Source of the DNA: Teredinibacter purpureus
GTDB lineage: Bacteria; Pseudomonadota; Gammaproteobacteria; Pseudomonadales; Cellvibrionaceae
Assembly: GCF_014217335.1 (NCBI RefSeq)
Contig: NZ_CP060092.1
Coordinates: 1,567,501-1,631,500, forward strand
Length of the DNA stretch: 64,000 nt
Direction of reading: 5' to 3'
Part shown: piece after piece, positions 63,221 to 64,000 of the stretch
Layout: each line of letters begins with the position of its first letter
Numbering within the stretch: position 1 is the first letter of the stretch
Notes under the pieces: generated by a model
Database searches by the model: none
The model's input: only the letters and a program-made list of their open reading frames with translations
What the model was told of the DNA's origin: nothing
Made by a program: the position numbers and the translations under genes

Positions 63221-63967
63221 TTACGGTGTCGAAGGCGTTTTGTAGCCCATGCGTTGAAGTGTATTGATAGCGATAGGGGTTTTCAAAAAGGCAATAAAAG
63301 CCGCAGCCGCTGCGTTGTTTTTTCCGTGAGTTAATAATATTGCCTGCTGGGTAAGAGGCGAATGTAAATTGCTGGGTACTTTCCAGTGATAGTGGTTATG
63401 GGTGTCTAAATGTAAAAATTGCGAGAGGGCAATAAAACCGCCTTCACTGTTACCGCTGGCAATATATTGAAGGGTTTGGGTAATATTATTGCCGTAAACG
63501 AGTTGTTTTTCGTTGACGTAATTTAAGCTGTTTAAGGTTTCAACGGCGGCTACGCCGTAGGGCGCAATACTGGGATTGGCAATGGCCATTTTTCGTATCA
63601 GGCTGAAATTGGGTATTGCTTCAGACGCATGTTGTTGGGGAGCCCAATAAACCAATTGCCCTTCGGCATAATTGAAGGCTGTGTTTGCGATACCATGACC
63701 ACTGGCGAGTAATGCTTGGGGGCGCTGAGTGTCGGCAGCGAGAAAAACGTCGTAGGGCGCGCCGTATTGTATTTGTGTAAAGAGTTGCCCGGTAGACCCT
63801 GTTATAACCGTGAGCGAGTGTTGCGTTTGTTCTTCAAAAATAGGTTGTAACTTTTTAAGTGTGGGACTGAAGTTGGCCGCTACCGCAACACGACAATTTT
63901 CTGCTACAGCAATGGTGCTTAAACTGATAAACAATCCATAAACAACCAGTAAACGAAAGGCAAGCAT
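63221..63967 (-). CDS. modA: Molybdate ABC transporter, periplasmic binding protein
   Basis: ModA captures molybdate or tungstate in the periplasm. The 248 residues have a signal peptide (about 1-22, ending IAVAE), then the VAVAANFSPTLKKLQ start, TGSTGQLFTQIQYGAPYDVFL and ANPSIAPYGVAA, as in other ModA proteins. The gene start is 33 bases from the window edge, so its promoter or any molybdenum-cofactor riboswitch lies outside. Confidence 0.95.
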   Translation of the reverse strand: MLAFRLLVVYGLFISLSTIAVAENCRVAVAANFSPTLKKLQPIFEEQTQHSLTVITGSTGQLFTQIQYGAPYDVFLAADTQRPQALLASGHGIANTAFNYAEGQLVYWAPQQHASEAIPNFSLIRKMAIANPSIAPYGVAAVETLNSLNYVNEKQLVYGNNITQTLQYIASGNSEGGFIALSQFLHLDTHNHYHWKVPSNLHSPLTQQAILLTHGKNNAAAAAFIAFLKTPIAINTLQRMGYKTPSTP

Positions 63968-64000
63968 AGGTTAGAGATCCTTCGCAATTTGGATGTTATT

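Overview
The window looks like a chromosomal segment of a marine-type gammaproteobacterium. The closest fit is the Cellvibrionales (Saccharophagus, Teredinibacter, Cellvibrio-like). This placement is inference from gene order and protein style; I could not run a taxonomic search. The run psd-rhdA-rsgA / orn / queG / nnr-tsaE-amiB-mutL-miaA-hfq-hflX-hflK-hflC-(DUF2065)-hisZ-purA is the order I know from Pseudomonas. Calcium-loop repeat proteins, a PEP-CTERM protein, a dockerin-like tail and a heparanase-type glycosidase point to a polysaccharide-associated lifestyle. No rRNA, tRNA, CRISPR array, insertion sequence or phage gene was seen.

Region 1 (1-22,760) is housekeeping. It starts with the 3' end of hemE, a degenerate HD-GYP protein, an Ada-type alkyl-repair protein, phosphatidylserine decarboxylase, rhodanese, RsgA and oligoribonuclease. 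A small unknown protein, an MFS transporter and queG follow. Then comes a long co-directional set for NAD(P)HX repair, tRNA modification (TsaE, MiaA), cell-wall cleavage (AmiB), mismatch repair (MutL), RNA chaperone (Hfq), GTPase HflX and the HflKC membrane complex. It ends in a strong terminator after hflC. A second unit (DUF2065-hisZ-purA) ends in another terminator.

Region 2 (22,760-39,700) is accessory and metabolic. It has an orphan GAF histidine kinase, a lipoprotein of about 1,975 residues with a long thrombospondin-type-3 calcium array and two diverged copies of an unrecognised module, a lipoprotein esterase, and an ectoine-type aspartate kinase without ectoine genes nearby. It continues with a LysR regulator, the MsrPQ periplasmic methionine-sulfoxide repair pair, a thioesterase, a short hibernation factor (HPF) and several small conserved proteins.

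Region 3 (39,700-48,850) has a DUF47-pit phosphate uptake pair behind a probable Pho box and a perfect hairpin. It also has a glutathione transferase, a DUF3224 protein, a decayed exported RidA-like gene, a Crp/Fnr regulator divergent from an SDR-VTT-DUF2141 set, a 740-base non-coding stretch, and acylphosphatase with YejK.

Region 4 (48,850-64,000) is the most unusual. It has an outer-membrane DUF481 protein, TrmO, and a cohesin-like PEP-CTERM protein encoded directly behind an IgGFc-binding-domain protein with a dockerin-like tail. Next come a four-segment membrane protein that fuses two GIDE domains to a LemA domain, a macrodomain protein and a GH79 glycosidase, all on the minus strand. TapT, HrpB and the molybdate importer ModABC close the window.
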